Source of the DNA: Onishia taeanensis
Lineage (GTDB): Bacteria > Pseudomonadota > Gammaproteobacteria > Pseudomonadales > Halomonadaceae
Length of the DNA stretch: 64,000 nt
Direction: 5' to 3'
NCBI RefSeq assembly: GCF_003268885.1
Contig: NZ_QLSX01000013.1
Location: 21,135 to 85,134 of the forward strand
Shown: piece after piece, positions 8,107 through 17,911 of the stretch
Numbering within the stretch: the first letter of the stretch is position 1
Layout of the letters: the number at the start of each line of letters is the position of its first letter
Translations under genes and position numbers: made by a program
The notes under the pieces: generated by a model
Seen by the model: the letters and a program-made list of their open reading frames with translations, nothing else
What the model was told of the DNA's origin: nothing
Databases searched by the model: none

Positions 8107-9154
8107 AAGCGGTGCTCGTGGGATGACGTTGGGTCGAGCCGCGGGCTAACAGGCTGGGCTGATAATGGATGCGCCGTGGCGGCGCCGCCTCGCCACGCGA
8201 CTCCAAGCGCTGCAGCAGGGTCTCCGCGGCGGCACGACCGATATCCTTGGTGGGCTGGGCCAGCGTGGTGATCCCGGGGGTCACCAGTTGGCACCAGTCG
8301 AGTTCGTCGATGCCCATCAGTCCGATTGTTCCTGGCATCACGCCCTGGGCCTGCAACGCCCGGGTGACGGCGAGCGTGACGTTGCCATTGGCGCAGAGCA
8401 GCGCCTTGGGGCGCTGGGAGGGGGATGCCAGAAAGTCCGTGATGGCCTTCTCGAGTGATGAGGCGTCCTTGTCCAGCGATAGGCTTATCGCCTGCCCCAT
8501 CAGCCCGCGCCGCTCACGCTGCTGCTCAAAGCGCTCCAGGCGAATCTGGCGTGAACTTGCCTGTGAGGTGGGTTCGCTGAGGTAAAGCAGATCGCCATAG
8601 CCCTGCGACGAGAGGTGATCAAGCGCCATGTCGATGGTCCGGGCGTTATCGAGGCCAACTTCGTCGGCCTCGAGTTCACCCAGTGAGCGGTCCAGCAGGA
8701 CCAGCGGCGTTCCCTGCTCGGCGAGCTGCTTGAGCTCGCGGCTGGGCTGACCGGCGGCATTGATCACCAGACCCTCTACCCGGTAGGCCGCGAGCAGGGC
8801 GAGGTGATCGCGCTCTTGAGCCGGGTCGTTGTCGGTGTTGCACACCACCAGTGAGAAGCCCCTCGCCCGGCAGGCCTGCTCGACGCCATGCATCACCGCC
8901 ACCGAGAAGGGATTGAGAATGTCCGCGACGAGCATGCCGATCAGGCGCGAATGGCCTCCCTTGAGGCCGCGAGCCATTTGATTGGGGCGATAATTCAAGC
9001 GCTTGGCGGCACTGGCGATGCGCGTTTGCATCGTTTCCGACAGGCGGTCGCGTTCTCCGCTGAAGTAGCGGGATACGCTGGTCTTGGAGACGCCGGCCTG
9101 ATAAGCCACTTCGAGAATTGTGGAGCGGCGCGGAGAAGCCTTGGATGACGACAT
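8105..9154 (-). CDS. ptxS: LacI-family regulator (PtxS/GntR-like)
   Basis: 349 aa. The HTH STILEVAYQAGVSKTSVSRYFSGERDRLS and hinge NQMARGLKGGHSRLIGMLVADI are those of the GntR/PtxS branch of LacI regulators, followed by a sugar-binding-like effector domain ending near residue 340. In Pseudomonas PtxS represses the kgu genes and itself and responds to 2-ketogluconate. Here it precedes kguE by about 60 bp on the same strand. A palindrome 16 bp upstream of its ATG matches one in kguE. The regulatory assignment is inference from context. Confidence 0.85.
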   Translation of the reverse strand: MSSSKASPRRSTILEVAYQAGVSKTSVSRYFSGERDRLSETMQTRIASAAKRLNYRPNQMARGLKGGHSRLIGMLVADILNPFSVAVMHGVEQACRARGFSLVVCNTDNDPAQERDHLALLAAYRVEGLVINAAGQPSRELKQLAEQGTPLVLLDRSLGELEADEVGLDNARTIDMALDHLSSQGYGDLLYLSEPTSQASSRQIRLERFEQQRERRGLMGQAISLSLDKDASSLEKAITDFLASPSQRPKALLCANGNVTLAVTRALQAQGVMPGTIGLMGIDELDWCQLVTPGITTLAQPTKDIGRAAAETLLQRLESRGEAAPPRRIHYQPSLLARGSTQRHPTSTA

Positions 9155-9169
9155 GCTGTTACCCGATCA

Positions 9170-9185
9170 ATGGAACCGTTCCCAT
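9170..9185. promoter_or_regulatory. Candidate autoregulatory operator of the PtxS-like regulator
   Basis: ATGGAACCGTTCCCAT is palindromic around the GGAAC/GTTCC arms and its reverse complement ATGGGAACGGTTCCAT matches the 7998-8013 site at 14 of 16 positions. It ends 31 bp upstream of the regulator's ATG. Confidence 0.62.
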
Positions 9186-9293
9186 TGTAGTCTGTAACTC
9201 GTAACCGCTGCTGTCGAGATGAGGTAGACCATGGTCGAGGCATCCATGCCCCGCGATCATGGCCGTTTAGCGTTCGGGAGACTCACTCAGGCG

Positions 9294-9348
9294 ACGGGCT
9301 GAGAAAACGGGCTCAGAAGACGTGCTCAGAAGATGCGCTGCTAAGAAG
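9294..9348 (-). repeat. 13-16 bp tandem repeats after the asparaginase gene
   Basis: About four copies of a unit like CGTCTTCTGAGCC (minus strand) lie 15 bp past the ansA stop codon. The units contain TAG, TGA, TGA and a degenerate TCA at the same position. Confidence 0.65.
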
Positions 9349-9363
9349 ACGCGGGCCGCTCTG

Positions 9364-10452
9364 TCAGCCAGGACTCATCTCGCCGCGCAGCGGGGTGGCC
9401 AGCGCCGCCCGCAGCCCACCGCCCTTGAGGCCATCGGCGATCAGCACCTGCAGCTTGGTCAGCGCCGCCTCGGGGGTAAGATCCGCACCGGCAATCACGC
9501 CGGCGGCATTCAGCGCGCCGCCGCTGGCATAGGCGCCCTGAACGACCCGGCCCTGCTGGCACTGGCTGACGTTGAGAATCGCGATGCCTGCCCGGCTTGC
9601 CTGCGCCAGGCGGTCGATCAGCGCGCCGTCAAGACTCGGGGGATTGCCCACACCGTAGGTCTGTAGCACCAGCCCCTTGAGGGCCGGATCGCCGAGCACG
9701 GCCTCCAGCATGGCCGCTGACAGGCCGGGATGTACTGGCAATATGGCCACCGCGCCGGGCTCAAAGTGACGCGGTGTTACATCCGGGGTGAACGCGGCGG
9801 CGGAATCGCCCTTGGTGCGGGAGTCCGCCTCGGGCTGGCCCGGCGCCAACGCTAGGCCGGGCGTGAAGGACAGGGCGATGCCTGCCTCGCCGAGCCAGGG
9901 AGCATCGGGGGAGTCGAAGGCATCGAAGCCCTGGCTTCGCACCTTGCGCGCCCGATTGCCGCGCAGCAGCCGGTCGTGAAAGGCGATGCAGACCTCCGGT
10001 GGGGCGGCGGGGTCGGCGGCCATCAACAGTGCGGTGGTCAGGTTGTTGATGGCGTCGCTACGCGGCTCGCCGAGCGGGATCTGGGCGCCGGTGAGCACCA
10101 CCGGCTTGTCGAGGGGCCCGAGCATGAACGACAGCGCCGAGGCGGTGTAGGCCAGGGTGTCGGTGCCGTGCAGCACGATGAAGCCCTGATAGTCGTGCCA
10201 GTGCTCGGCCAGTGCCGCGACGATACGGTTCCAGTCCGCCGGGGCCAGATCGGCGCTGTCGATCAGCGGCTCGAGCTCGATGAGGCGGTAGTCGGGCAGC
10301 GCGTCCGTGCCATGGTCGCCAAGGCGTGTGCCTGGGCTCCCGCGGAGATGATGCGCCAGGCGGTCGGGAAAGCCTGCGGCCGGCACATAGCCCGTCGCCG
10401 AGGGCTGCATGCAGATGGTGCCGCCGGTGTGCAGGATCAGCAGTCGCGACAT
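9364..10452 (-). CDS. ansA: L-asparaginase, type I-like (cytoplasmic)
   Basis: 362 aa. The catalytic signatures of the asparaginase/glutaminase family are present: LILHTGGTI with nucleophile Thr12, and IVLHGTDT at 95-99 with the second catalytic Thr-Asp. There is no signal peptide, pointing to a cytoplasmic enzyme that hydrolyses L-asparagine to aspartate and ammonia. Its ATG lies 2 bp after the aspA stop, so the two form an operon that turns asparagine into aspartate and then fumarate plus ammonia. It is slightly longer than E. coli AnsA because of a loop near residues 205-230. Confidence 0.9.
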   Translation of the reverse strand: MSRLLILHTGGTICMQPSATGYVPAAGFPDRLAHHLRGSPGTRLGDHGTDALPDYRLIELEPLIDSADLAPADWNRIVAALAEHWHDYQGFIVLHGTDTLAYTASALSFMLGPLDKPVVLTGAQIPLGEPRSDAINNLTTALLMAADPAAPPEVCIAFHDRLLRGNRARKVRSQGFDAFDSPDAPWLGEAGIALSFTPGLALAPGQPEADSRTKGDSAAAFTPDVTPRHFEPGAVAILPVHPGLSAAMLEAVLGDPALKGLVLQTYGVGNPPSLDGALIDRLAQASRAGIAILNVSQCQQGRVVQGAYASGGALNAAGVIAGADLTPEAALTKLQVLIADGLKGGGLRAALATPLRGEMSPG

Positions 10453-10454
10453 GG

Positions 10455-11855
<1,401 letters not shown>

Positions 11856-11946
11856 GGTGTCGTTCACTCAGCAAGCGAAGAATCGAGGCTGTGTCTGAAG
11901 AGTCGACGAGCGCAGTACTTTTCAGGCATTGCCTAGGGGGAAAATG

Positions 11947-11978
11947 ACGCGGCCCCGCCCGACCGGGCGGGGCCGCGT
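11947..11978 (-). terminator. Rho-independent terminator after the AGCS gene
   Basis: A 15-bp GC-rich perfect stem with a 2-nt loop is followed on the minus strand by CATTTTCCCC. It lies 46 bp beyond the symporter stop codon. Confidence 0.75.
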
Positions 11979-12023
11979 GCGCCTTGGCGTGCATCCGGCA
12001 GGCAGCGCCGGATGGAGCAGGGC

Positions 12024-13496
12024 TCAGTCCTTGGCGCTGGCCGGTGTGTTGCCGAGCACGTCATGCATGCGCGCGAGGTCTTCCGGCTCGATTTCCCAGG
12101 CCTTGGGGTCCAGGTTCATGTCGGGATGCTGCTTGGCATCGAAGATCGGCTGCTTGATGCCGCCGCGAATCTGGCCGTCGAAGTCCTTGAGGATGCGCAG
12201 GCCCGGCTTGAACAGCATGATCAGCGCGATCAGGTTAGCCACCGCCAGAAGGCCCATGGTCACGTCGGCGAAGCCGAACACGGTGCCCAGATCGGTGGTC
12301 GCGCCCCAGCAGACCAGCAGCACGATGGCGACGCGGAAGGCGTTGAACAGCGTCTGGTTATCGCGGCTGAAGAAGTTGAGGCTGTTCTCGCCCAGATAGT
12401 AGTTGTAGAGGATGGTGCTGAAGGCAAACAGCAGCAGCGCCAGGCTGACGAAGGTACGGCCCCATTCGCCGACGTGGTCGGCCATTGCGGCCTGGGTCAG
12501 GGCTATGCCCGCCACTTCATTGGTGGAGGCCGGATCGTAAACGCCGCTGAGCAGGATCATGAAGGCCGTGGCCGAGCAGATGATCACGGTATCGATGAAC
12601 ACCGAGAAGGCCTGCACGATGCCCTGGTTGGCCGGGTGCGGCACATAGGCCACCGCCGCCACGTTCGGTGCGCTACCAAGCCCCGCCTCGTTGGAGAAAA
12701 GGCCGCGCTTCACGCCCATCATGATCGCCGCGCCGATGCCGCCACCGATCGCCGGTTCGAGGCCGAAGGCGCTCTTCACGATCAGCGTGACCACGTCCGG
12801 AATCTTGTCGATGTTGAGGCCCAGCACCAGCAGCGCGATGAGGATGTAGCCGCCGGCCATGAAGGGCACCAGTACCTCGGAAATACGCGCGATACGCTTG
12901 ATGCCACCGAAGATGATCAGGCCGACCACCATCGCCAGCGCAAGGCCGCTATAGAGCACCGGCACGCCGAAGGCATCACCGAAGGAAGTGGCCACCGCAT
13001 AGGACTGCAGGGCGGTGAAACCGAAGCCGAAGGTCACCAGCAGCAGCACGGAGTAGAGCCCAGCCAGCCAGGTCCAGCGGCTGCCCAGCCCCTTGACGAT
13101 GTAATAGGCCGGCCCACCGCGATAGGTGCCGTCGCCACTGGCCTGCTTGTAGGTCTGTGCCAGGGTGCACTCGAGGAAGCTGGTCGCCATGCCCATCAGG
13201 CCGACCATCCACATCCAGAACACCGCACCCGGGCCGCCCAGGGTGATCGCCACGGCGACACCGGCGATGTTGCCGCCGCCGACGCGCCCGGCCACCGACA
13301 GCACCAGCGCCTGGAAGGAGCTCAGGTGGCCGTGCTTGTCGCGCTTGAAGGCCTGGCTGGCACCGAGAATCTGGAACATGCGACCGAAGTAGCGAAACTG
13401 CACGAAGCGCGAGGCTACCGTGAAGCCGACGCCGACCGTGATCAGCAGCACCAGCAGGACCTTGCCCCAGAGCAAGTCGTTGAGGAAATCCAACAT
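12024..13496 (-). CDS. Sodium:alanine symporter family protein (AGCS)
   Basis: 490 aa from the ATG at 13496, which has GGAG 8 nt upstream. It is a polytopic inner-membrane protein of the alanine-or-glycine:cation symporter family. Family signatures include GGNIAGVAVAITLGGPGAVFWMWMVGLMGM and the later GLFSNEAGLGSAPNVAA. It most likely imports alanine, glycine or a related small amino acid with Na+. The open frame continues upstream to 13670, but that extension is hydrophilic and lacks a ribosome site. It is downstream of the divergent hsd promoter region and upstream of aspA, with a terminator separating the latter. Confidence 0.92.
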   Translation of the reverse strand: MLDFLNDLLWGKVLLVLLITVGVGFTVASRFVQFRYFGRMFQILGASQAFKRDKHGHLSSFQALVLSVAGRVGGGNIAGVAVAITLGGPGAVFWMWMVGLMGMATSFLECTLAQTYKQASGDGTYRGGPAYYIVKGLGSRWTWLAGLYSVLLLVTFGFGFTALQSYAVATSFGDAFGVPVLYSGLALAMVVGLIIFGGIKRIARISEVLVPFMAGGYILIALLVLGLNIDKIPDVVTLIVKSAFGLEPAIGGGIGAAIMMGVKRGLFSNEAGLGSAPNVAAVAYVPHPANQGIVQAFSVFIDTVIICSATAFMILLSGVYDPASTNEVAGIALTQAAMADHVGEWGRTFVSLALLLFAFSTILYNYYLGENSLNFFSRDNQTLFNAFRVAIVLLVCWGATTDLGTVFGFADVTMGLLAVANLIALIMLFKPGLRILKDFDGQIRGGIKQPIFDAKQHPDMNLDPKAWEIEPEDLARMHDVLGNTPASAKD

Positions 13497-13844
13497 GAAG
13501 ATGTCTCCGCTATTGTGTTGTTGTGAGCTGTTGTTGCGTGTTGTTCTTGCGAGTCGTCCACGCGATTTAACCAGCCCGCCCAGCACAATGGGATTTGACG
13601 CTCTGTTGCGCCCTGGCGCAGTATCATGCGCACCAAGTGCGCCAGACTGCGCCATGTCGGGCAGCGACATGGCCGAGGACTCGAGCTCCTTCCCGGTGCA
13701 TGCGCTGGCATGACGCCGCTATGCCGGCTGAGAAATGGCGAGAAGCGATAAGGCGCGCCATATCGGCCGCGCCGCGAAATGGACACGATCCCCCGGCCAC
13801 CACTGACGAGCCAACGTGCATCTTCGTTATACTGTGCGACATTT
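13497..13844. other. Intergenic region between the AGCS symporter and hsdM
   Basis: Divergent promoter region without a convincing gene. It contains two perfect inverted repeats with the same core, TGCGCC-CT-GGCGCA (13607-13620) and GCGCAC-CAA-GTGCGC (13628-13642), plus another TGCGCC at 13648. These could be sites for a regulator of the symporter. A TATACT-like -10 lies at 13828-13833 towards hsdM with no good -35. Confidence 0.5.
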
Positions 13845-13864
13845 GCCCGGCATCAGTGCCGGGC
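13845..13864 (+). promoter_or_regulatory. Leader hairpin upstream of hsdM
   Basis: GCCCGGCA-TCAG-TGCCGGGC forms an 8-bp perfect stem with a 4-nt loop, followed by GCATTTATT, 27 bp before the hsdM start and downstream of the TATACT-like -10. It could attenuate hsd expression or stabilise the message. Confidence 0.45.
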
Positions 13865-13891
13865 GCATTTATTCAGAAGGCAGTGATTGGC

Positions 13892-15463
13892 ATGGCAAAA
13901 GCGCAGGCAAAAAAGGGAGCCGCCAAAGGCTTCGAGGAGTCCCTGTGGGACAGCGCCAACAAGCTGCGCGGTAGCGTGGAGTCGGCGGAATACAAGCACG
14001 TGGTGCTGAGCCTGATCTTTTTGAAGTTCATCAGCGATAAGTTCGTGCAGCAGCAGAAGAAAGTCGTGCAGGAGTTTGGCGCGGAATACGTCGACATGGT
14101 GGATTTCTACGCCAAGGATAACGTCTTCTATCTGCCGGAAGAGGCGCGCTGGAGCCACATTCAAAAACACGCCAAGCAGGATAATCTGGCCCTGGTGATC
14201 GACACCGCCATGAGCACGGTGGAGAAGAACAACGTCCAACTGGCCGGTGCCCTGCCGGATAACTACTTCTCGCGGCTGGATCTCAGCGCTGGCAAGCTCG
14301 GCTCGTTGATCGACACCATCAACGACATCGACACGGTGACCGAAGAACAGGGCCAGAGCGAAGAAGATATCGTTGGCCGGGTTTACGAGTACTTCCTGGG
14401 CAAGTTTGCGGCCAATGAGGGCCAGCGCGGCGGGGAATTCTATACCCCCAAAAGCGTGGTGACGCTGCTCGTCGAAATGCTCGAACCCTATCAGGGCAAG
14501 ATTTATGACCCCTGCTGCGGGTCAGGCGGCATGTTCGTGCAGTCGCTCAAGTTTATCGAGGCCCACGAAGGCAGCCGCCGGGAAGTCTCGGTCTACGGGC
14601 AGGAGTACGCCAACACCACCCGCAAGCTGGCCAAGATGAACCTGGCGATTCGCGGTATATCCGGCAACCTGGGCGAAAGCGCGGCAGACAGCTTTTTCCG
14701 CGACCAGCACCCGGACTTGAAGGCCGATTTCATCATGGCCAACCCGCCTTTCAACCAGAGCCAGTGGCGGGCGGCGGCCGAGCTGACCGACGACCCGCGC
14801 TGGGCCGACTATGACGTGCCGCCCACCGGTAACGCCAACTACGCCTGGATTCTGCATATGCTCTCGAAGCTGAGCCACCAGGGTGCGGCGGGCTTCGTGA
14901 TGGCTAACGGCTCGATGAGCTCTTCCACCAGCGGCGAGGGTAAAATCCGCCAGCAACTGATCGACGATGACCTGGTCGAGTGCATGATCGCACTGCCGGG
15001 CCAGCTCTTCTTTACCACCCAGATTCCGGTCTGCCTGTGGTTTCTCACCAGCAGCAAGAAGGCCAACGCCGCGAAAGGCTACCGCGATCGAGAAGATGAA
15101 ACCCTCTTCATCGACGCCCGCCAGATGGGCAGCATGATCAGCCGTAAGCAGAAAGACCTGACCGACGACGATATCGCCACCATCGCCCGCACCTTCCACG
15201 CCTGGCGCGGCCAGCCGGAAGCCGGTGCTTATGAAGATATCGCCGGTTTCTGCAAAAGCGCGAGCTTTGATGAAATCAAAAGCCATGATTTCGTGCTCAC
15301 GCCTGGGCGCTACGTGGGTGCCGCTGAGATCGAAGACGATGGCATTCCGTTCGAGACCAAAATGACTGAACTGACGGCCAAGCTTGGTGAGCAGTTGTCT
15401 GAATCGGCAACGCTGGAAAAGCAGATTAGAAAGAATCTGGCGGGGCTGGGTTATGAGCTTTAA
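13892..15463 (+). CDS. hsdM: Type I restriction-modification system methyltransferase subunit
   Basis: 523 aa. An N-terminal helical HsdM domain (FEESLWDSANKLRGSVESAEYKHVVLSLIFLKFISDKF) precedes an adenine-N6 methyltransferase domain with SAM motif I DPCCGSGGMF at 206-215 and catalytic motif IV NPPF at 284-287. With HsdS it should methylate adenine in a bipartite target. The open frame reaches back to 13595, but the ATG at 13892 is where family similarity begins. The stop overlaps the hsdS start by 11 bp. First gene of hsdM-hsdS-X-hsdR. Confidence 0.95.
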   Translation: MAKAQAKKGAAKGFEESLWDSANKLRGSVESAEYKHVVLSLIFLKFISDKFVQQQKKVVQEFGAEYVDMVDFYAKDNVFYLPEEARWSHIQKHAKQDNLALVIDTAMSTVEKNNVQLAGALPDNYFSRLDLSAGKLGSLIDTINDIDTVTEEQGQSEEDIVGRVYEYFLGKFAANEGQRGGEFYTPKSVVTLLVEMLEPYQGKIYDPCCGSGGMFVQSLKFIEAHEGSRREVSVYGQEYANTTRKLAKMNLAIRGISGNLGESAADSFFRDQHPDLKADFIMANPPFNQSQWRAAAELTDDPRWADYDVPPTGNANYAWILHMLSKLSHQGAAGFVMANGSMSSSTSGEGKIRQQLIDDDLVECMIALPGQLFFTTQIPVCLWFLTSSKKANAAKGYRDREDETLFIDARQMGSMISRKQKDLTDDDIATIARTFHAWRGQPEAGAYEDIAGFCKSASFDEIKSHDFVLTPGRYVGAAEIEDDGIPFETKMTELTAKLGEQLSESATLEKQIRKNLAGLGYEL

Positions 15464-16880
15464 CGAGATTTTTCCTAATTATCCAAAAGGCTGGCGCTCC
15501 TTAACACTCGGTGAGTTGGCAAAGGAAAGCGGCGGGAGTATTCAGACAGGCCCTTTTGGGAGTCAACTGCATGCCTCAGATTATGTAGAGTGCGGTATAC
15601 CTTCCATTATGCCTAAGAATATTAGCGTTGATGGTGTTTTGAAGGATGAAATAGCTCAAATAAAGCCAGAGGATGCTGAGCGGCTTGCAAAATATAAAGT
15701 TCGCTTGGGAGATGTTGTCTACAGCAGACGCGGCGATGTGGAAAAATGCTGTTTGATCACAGAAAAAGAAGATGGGTGGCTGTGTGGGACAGGATGCCTC
15801 CGTGTTCGAATTTCTGCAGAGAATCTATTGCAACAATATATTCATGCATACTTATGTCATCCGGCGGTAAGGGATTGGGTTGTAAGACACGCTATTGGCG
15901 CAACAATGCCAAATCTGAATACTTCGATTCTTTCTGCTCTTCCAGTTTTGATTCCCTCCACAAAAGAAATGCAGCGTATTGTAGAGATATGGTCTACTGT
16001 ATCTAAAAAAATAACCCTCAACACCCAAATCAACCAAACCCTCGAGCAGATGGCCCAGGCTCTGTTTAAAAGCTGGTTCGTCGATTTCGATCCGGTGATC
16101 GATAACACGCTGGAAGCGGGCAACCCCATTCCCGAGCCGCTGGCCGAGCGCGCCACCCGTCGGCAGGCGATGTGGGCGGCGGGTAGTGAAAAGACTCCCG
16201 CACGCCTTCCCGCCGAGACACGGCAACTTTTTCCAGATAGGTTCGAGGAAGATAAGAAGCTGGGGTGGGTGCCGGTGGGTTGGGGCGGAAGCCAAATGGG
16301 GAGTGAATTTCATGTTGTTATGGGGCAGGCACCACCTGGATCTTCCTATAATTCAGAAGGATGTGGTCTGCCCTTTTTTCAAGGGCGCGGCGAATTCGGG
16401 TTTAGATATCCAAACAAAAGGCTGTACTGCAGCGAGCCTAAGAGATTGGCTGAGCCAGGATCAACCTTGATTAGCGTTAGAGCACCTGTAGGTGATGTCA
16501 ATATGGCAATAGAAAAGTGTTGTATCGGTAGGGGGTTGGCGGCGCTGTTACATAAAAGTAACTGTGCGGGATATACATATTATCTTATTGGTAGATTGTA
16601 TCCTGAGTTCAAGGTTTTTGATTCTGAAGGCACGGTGTTTGGCAGTATTAATCAAAAAAATTTAAAGAGCATGCCATGTATTGCTCCATCGAAAGAGCTG
16701 GTGAGGTGTTTCGAAGAATCTGTTTCACCCTTAGATAACGAGATTTTGAATCTTTCGCAAAATAATATTTCGTTGGCTCAACTCCGCGACATCCTGCTCC
16801 CCAAACTCCTCTCCGGCGAGCTCCAACTGCCGGAGGCCGAAGCCGCCGTCGAAACCGCCCTGGAGGCTGAACCCGCATGA
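15453..16880 (+). CDS. hsdS: Type I restriction-modification system specificity subunit
   Basis: 475 aa with the two-halves architecture of HsdS. TRD1 covers about residues 10-185. A central conserved helix includes QMAQALFKSWFVDFDPV (about 200-216). TRD2 covers about 270-425, and a closing conserved helix ends in RDILLPKLLSGELQLPE. The two TRDs set the two halves of the DNA target. The TRD-coding segments (about 15470-16010 and 16290-16780) are visibly richer in A+T than the conserved helices and than hsdM, the usual sign of TRD exchange. The ATG overlaps the hsdM stop, giving coupled translation. Confidence 0.94.
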   Translation: MSFNEIFPNYPKGWRSLTLGELAKESGGSIQTGPFGSQLHASDYVECGIPSIMPKNISVDGVLKDEIAQIKPEDAERLAKYKVRLGDVVYSRRGDVEKCCLITEKEDGWLCGTGCLRVRISAENLLQQYIHAYLCHPAVRDWVVRHAIGATMPNLNTSILSALPVLIPSTKEMQRIVEIWSTVSKKITLNTQINQTLEQMAQALFKSWFVDFDPVIDNTLEAGNPIPEPLAERATRRQAMWAAGSEKTPARLPAETRQLFPDRFEEDKKLGWVPVGWGGSQMGSEFHVVMGQAPPGSSYNSEGCGLPFFQGRGEFGFRYPNKRLYCSEPKRLAEPGSTLISVRAPVGDVNMAIEKCCIGRGLAALLHKSNCAGYTYYLIGRLYPEFKVFDSEGTVFGSINQKNLKSMPCIAPSKELVRCFEESVSPLDNEILNLSQNNISLAQLRDILLPKLLSGELQLPEAEAAVETALEAEPA

Positions 16881-17815
16881 GCCAGCCCACCCGCGTTCAG
16901 ATGATCATCGAGACTCTTCGGGCCCACCCCGAGGAAAAGTTCACGGCGCGGGAGCTGGCGTTGAAATTTCTCGTGCGCTATCCAGAGGCGATGGCGCAGA
17001 AGCAGCAGAACCCGAATTATGCCACCGAAGAGAAGCTAGTCGCCCAGGTGGCGGCGGAAATCGGTGGTGAGCGTACCGTCAAGGCTAAGCAAACGTGTCC
17101 TAATGTCGCGACCCGCGATAAGCCGCGTCCGCGCCTCTACTACTGGGAACCCAATCCGGTAGCGGTTGAAGCGCTGGCTGAGACGCCGGCGCCGGAACCT
17201 GTAACCGTCGCCGCGCCATCGCCAGCCCTTGAAGAAACGCTTAGCGAGCAGGCGCTTTATCCGCTGCTGATCGAGTTCTTAAATGAAGAGCTTGGTTTGC
17301 AGTGCCAGCGTATCAACGAGAAGACCTCCAAGAACAGCAAGGGCAAAAACGGTAATCAGTGGCTGCACCCGGATATCGTTGCTCTACAGCCAATCGATAA
17401 AGGGTGGCACCAAGCCGTGCGTGACTGTGTGCGCCACGGCAGCGACAGCGCGATACGGCTGTGGTCATTCGAGGTCAAGAAGGCGCTCTTGCCCGGTAAC
17501 GTGCGCCAATGTTTCTTTCAGGCCGTCTCCAACTCTAGCTGGGCGCACTTTGGTTACCTAGTGGCAACGGAACTGGGGGATGTCGAAGAGGAACTTCAGA
17601 TGCTCTGCGCGCTGCACGGTATCGGCGTGCTGCTGCTCAATACGGATTCCCTGTTCGATAGCCAAGTGCTGATCCCAGCGCGGGAAAAGCTCGCCGTTGA
17701 TTGGCAGTCGGTCAATCGCATCGTCGAGGAAAACCGCGATTTTTATCACTTCATCGAACAGGTGGGAATCTATCAGCAGACCGGCAAGCTGACGAAGAGC
17801 GTGTGGAATAAATAA
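16877..17815 (+). CDS. Winged-helix / PD-(D/E)XK-like accessory protein in the hsd operon (HrgA/COG2958-like)
   Basis: 312 aa. The N-terminal ~90 residues (TRVQMIIETLRAHPEEKFTARELALKFL) resemble the HARE-type winged helix found in proteins tied to restriction systems. A Pro/Ala-rich linker (95-120) leads to a C-terminal domain containing HPDIVAL (Asp166) and WSFEVKKAL (Glu199, Lys201), a D...ExK pattern like a PD-(D/E)XK nuclease core. It starts in a 4-bp ATGA overlap with hsdS and precedes hsdR by 96 bp, so it belongs to the RM operon. Its role is unproven: an extra nuclease, a modified-DNA sensor or a restriction modulator are all possible. Confidence 0.75.
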   Translation: MSQPTRVQMIIETLRAHPEEKFTARELALKFLVRYPEAMAQKQQNPNYATEEKLVAQVAAEIGGERTVKAKQTCPNVATRDKPRPRLYYWEPNPVAVEALAETPAPEPVTVAAPSPALEETLSEQALYPLLIEFLNEELGLQCQRINEKTSKNSKGKNGNQWLHPDIVALQPIDKGWHQAVRDCVRHGSDSAIRLWSFEVKKALLPGNVRQCFFQAVSNSSWAHFGYLVATELGDVEEELQMLCALHGIGVLLLNTDSLFDSQVLIPAREKLAVDWQSVNRIVEENRDFYHFIEQVGIYQQTGKLTKSVWNK

Positions 17816-17911
17816 CCACTCAAGTCCGCTATCACGAAAGGTTTCAAGGCGGGCGACTATCCGCCGACCCTGTTAAGGTTAAATTAAATTATAAAACTAC
17901 GGCGTCACTGC

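Noticed and set aside
12012..13526. Long plus-strand frame (504 aa) opposite the AGCS symporter gene
   Set aside because: It is rich in His, Gln, Arg and Gly, typical of an antisense frame in high-GC DNA, and the minus strand encodes a complete family protein.
13595..13891. N-terminal extension of hsdM
   Set aside because: The open frame continues upstream, but those residues run through the promoter and a hairpin and do not resemble HsdM; the ATG at 13892 fits the family start.
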